A DNA stretch of 7,617 nt, from assembly GCA_003450555.1 (NCBI GenBank), contig DMFQ01000020.1, forward strand, positions 406 to 8,022. The letters run 5' to 3'. The DNA comes from Ktedonobacter sp. (lineage in GTDB: Bacteria; Chloroflexota; Ktedonobacteria; Ktedonobacterales; Ktedonobacteraceae). A model generated the notes under the pieces. The model worked only from the letters and a program-made list of their open reading frames with translations. It was not told the DNA's origin and did no database searches. Shown here in pieces: positions 5,785 to 7,617 of the stretch. Positions within the stretch are counted from its first letter, which is position 1; every line of letters begins with the position of its first letter. Made by a program: the position numbers and the translations under genes.

Positions 5785-5803
5785 CGAGGTTCATCAAACC
5801 TCG
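5785..5803 (+). other. Second hairpin in the tsf-pyrH gap
   Basis: CGAGGTT (5785-5791) pairs perfectly with AACCTCG (5797-5803) around a 5-nt loop. A third small stem follows, where AGCCT at either 5810-5814 or 5818-5822 can pair with AGGCT at 5826-5830. The whole gap before pyrH is therefore foldable, suggesting RNA-level control of pyrH or processing. No known motif is recognised. Confidence 0.38.
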
Positions 5804-5807
5804 CTAA

Positions 5808-6614
<807 letters not shown>

Positions 6615-6615
6615 G

Positions 6616-6633
6616 GGCGGCTCTGGAGCCGCC
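6616..6633 (+). other. GC-rich hairpin in the pyrH-frr gap
   Basis: GGCGGCT (6616-6622) pairs perfectly with AGCCGCC (6627-6633) around a 4-nt loop (CTGG). It begins one base after the pyrH stop codon. No U-tract follows and frr starts 52 nt later, so it is more likely a stabilising or processing stem in the shared transcript than a full terminator. Confidence 0.42.
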
Positions 6634-6685
6634 TGGATAACTGGCCGGGCACCCGTTAAGAGTGCCTCTACAAGGGAGCATTGCA

Positions 6686-7243
6686 ATGACAGTAGATATT
6701 TTCGAAGATGCAGAACGACGTATGCAAAAGGCAGTTGAAGCCCTGCGACAGGATGTGTCCGCAATTCGTACTGGCCGAGCCAGTGCCTCTCTGTTGGATC
6801 GTATCCATGTCGATTACTATGGGGCACCGACACCGATCAATCAAGTTTCCCAGATTTCCGTTCCAGAGGCACGCATGATAGTCATTCAGCCCTATGAACG
6901 GAAACTGCTCACCGACATTGAAAAGGCGATTCAAAAATCTGACCTGAGCATCAATCCAAATAATGATGGGCAGGTTATTCGTCTCAATATTCCTCCTCTC
7001 AATGAGGAGCGCCGTCGCGAAATGGTGAAAATTCTCCATAAGAAGTTAGATGAGCATAAAGTTGCGATTCGCAACATACGCCGTGACGCACAAGACAAGT
7101 TACGTGATCGTGAAAAAAAGAAAGAAATTTCCGAGGATGAGCTAAAACGTAGCTCGGAGCGGCTACAGAAGCTCACCGACCGCTACATCGATGAGATGGA
7201 CAAAGTCGGGAAAACCAAGGAACTGGAGATTCTGGAGGTCTAA
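6686..7243 (+). CDS. frr: Ribosome recycling factor
   Basis: RRF acts with EF-G to split the post-termination ribosome and free mRNA and tRNA for reuse. The 185-aa length matches the family exactly. The three-helix-bundle domain carries RTGRAS (28-33) near the start and KVAIRNIRRDAQDKLR (125-140) with the conserved Arg cluster. The hinge and beta-sandwich lie between about 31 and 105 (YYGAPTPINQVSQISVPEAR, 44-63). The ATG start is chosen because AAGGGAG (6672-6678) precedes it by 7 nt. An in-frame GTG at 6662 would add eight residues without any Shine-Dalgarno. The gene sits 71 nt after pyrH and 3 nt before uppS, whose ribosome-binding site lies inside the frr 3' end. Confidence 0.97.
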   Translation: MTVDIFEDAERRMQKAVEALRQDVSAIRTGRASASLLDRIHVDYYGAPTPINQVSQISVPEARMIVIQPYERKLLTDIEKAIQKSDLSINPNNDGQVIRLNIPPLNEERRREMVKILHKKLDEHKVAIRNIRRDAQDKLRDREKKKEISEDELKRSSERLQKLTDRYIDEMDKVGKTKELEILEV

Positions 7244-7246
7244 ATT

Positions 7247-7617
7247 TTGGCCAAGATACAAGATCTTTTTTCCTCTTCACAAGGGAAAAGAAATGGGCAG
7301 GCGCAGACTATTGCGGCTTCGTTGCCGACATCAGAGCAAGCAGCTCATTCAATCCGCCACCTGGCTATCATTATGGATGGTAATGGGCGCTGGGCGACCA
7401 AACGCCACTTGCCGCGCCTGGCGGGACATAAGGCAGGCGTGACCGCGTTACGCCGTGTCGTAGAGTGTGCTACCGATGAAAACATCGAAATGCTCAGTGT
7501 GTATGCTTTTTCAACTGAGAACTGGGGACGTCCTCGCACAGAAGTTGACGGCTTGATGCGCCTCTTCTGGGAGACAATCCGCTCGGATTTGGAGAAATTG
7601 CATCGCGATGGAGTGCG
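7247..7617 (+). CDS. uppS: Undecaprenyl diphosphate synthase (cis-prenyltransferase), N-terminal part
   Basis: UppS adds isopentenyl units in cis to farnesyl diphosphate, making the C55 lipid carrier for peptidoglycan and other wall polymers. 123 codons are visible before the right edge. The catalytic block is clear: [16 protein letters not shown] (38-53) with the essential Asp at D44, then LAGHKAGV and [12 protein letters not shown], including the Ser-x-Glu-Asn-Trp substrate-binding motif. The start is TTG at 7247, three bases after the frr TAA, with GGAGG at 7234-7238 and an 8-nt gap, suggesting translational coupling to frr. The N-terminus before the core is about 18 residues longer than in E. 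coli (catalytic Asp at 44 rather than 26) and polar, a common kind of variation in this family. The remaining half is outside the window. Confidence 0.95.
   Translation, partial: MAKIQDLFSSSQGKRNGQAQTIAASLPTSEQAAHSIRHLAIIMDGNGRWATKRHLPRLAGHKAGVTALRRVVECATDENIEMLSVYAFSTENWGRPRTEVDGLMRLFWETIRSDLEKLHRDGV

Noticed and set aside
6662..6685. GTG start adding eight residues to frr
   Set aside because: It has no ribosome-binding site, while ATG at 6686 has AAGGGAG at 7 nt and gives the exact family length.

Overview
This is a bacterial chromosomal window dominated by core housekeeping genes. The gene order rpsB-tsf-pyrH-frr-uppS is the widely conserved cluster linking ribosome assembly, elongation, UMP phosphorylation, ribosome recycling and the cell-wall lipid carrier. 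GC content looks moderate. EF-Ts is the short form (200 aa), and TTG starts are unusually common (dxs, rpsB and uppS each have one behind a good Shine-Dalgarno). My best guess is a Chloroflexota lineage, possibly Ktedonobacteria. That is inferred from overall protein flavour and was not tested by any search.

Layout. Positions 1-401 (minus) hold the N-terminal 133 codons of an unrecognised, very acidic protein that runs off the left edge. Positions 402-929 have no convincing intact gene. They hold a good minus-strand promoter (634-662) with a structured leader for that acidic protein, a possible transposase C-terminal remnant (659-826, minus), and one or two plus-strand promoters for dxs. dxs (930-2873, plus) makes the first enzyme of the MEP isoprenoid pathway. 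It converges on an orphan ABC transporter ATPase gene (2936-3613, minus), and a long perfect hairpin at the junction overlaps the ABC stop codon. From about 3678 rightward everything reads plus: a promoter with extended -10, a ~190-nt leader containing direct repeats, rpsB with an acidic tail, a 335-nt gap with a large hairpin and a G-quadruplex-type motif, tsf, a hairpin-rich gap, pyrH, a hairpin, frr, and the first 123 codons of uppS.

How the genes fit together: S2, EF-Ts and RRF serve translation, and UMP kinase feeds pyrimidine nucleotides to RNA and sugar-nucleotide synthesis. UppS condenses isopentenyl units onto farnesyl diphosphate to make the C55 carrier of peptidoglycan synthesis, and its precursors come from the pathway that Dxs starts. 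Dxs and UppS therefore bracket the region as the first step and a downstream user of one pathway.

I see no CRISPR array, tRNA, rRNA, intact mobile element or obvious new multi-gene system. The most unusual points are a glutamine in Dxs where the family has a catalytic histidine, the structured non-coding intervals between the translation genes, and the divergent regulatory region at 400-930.
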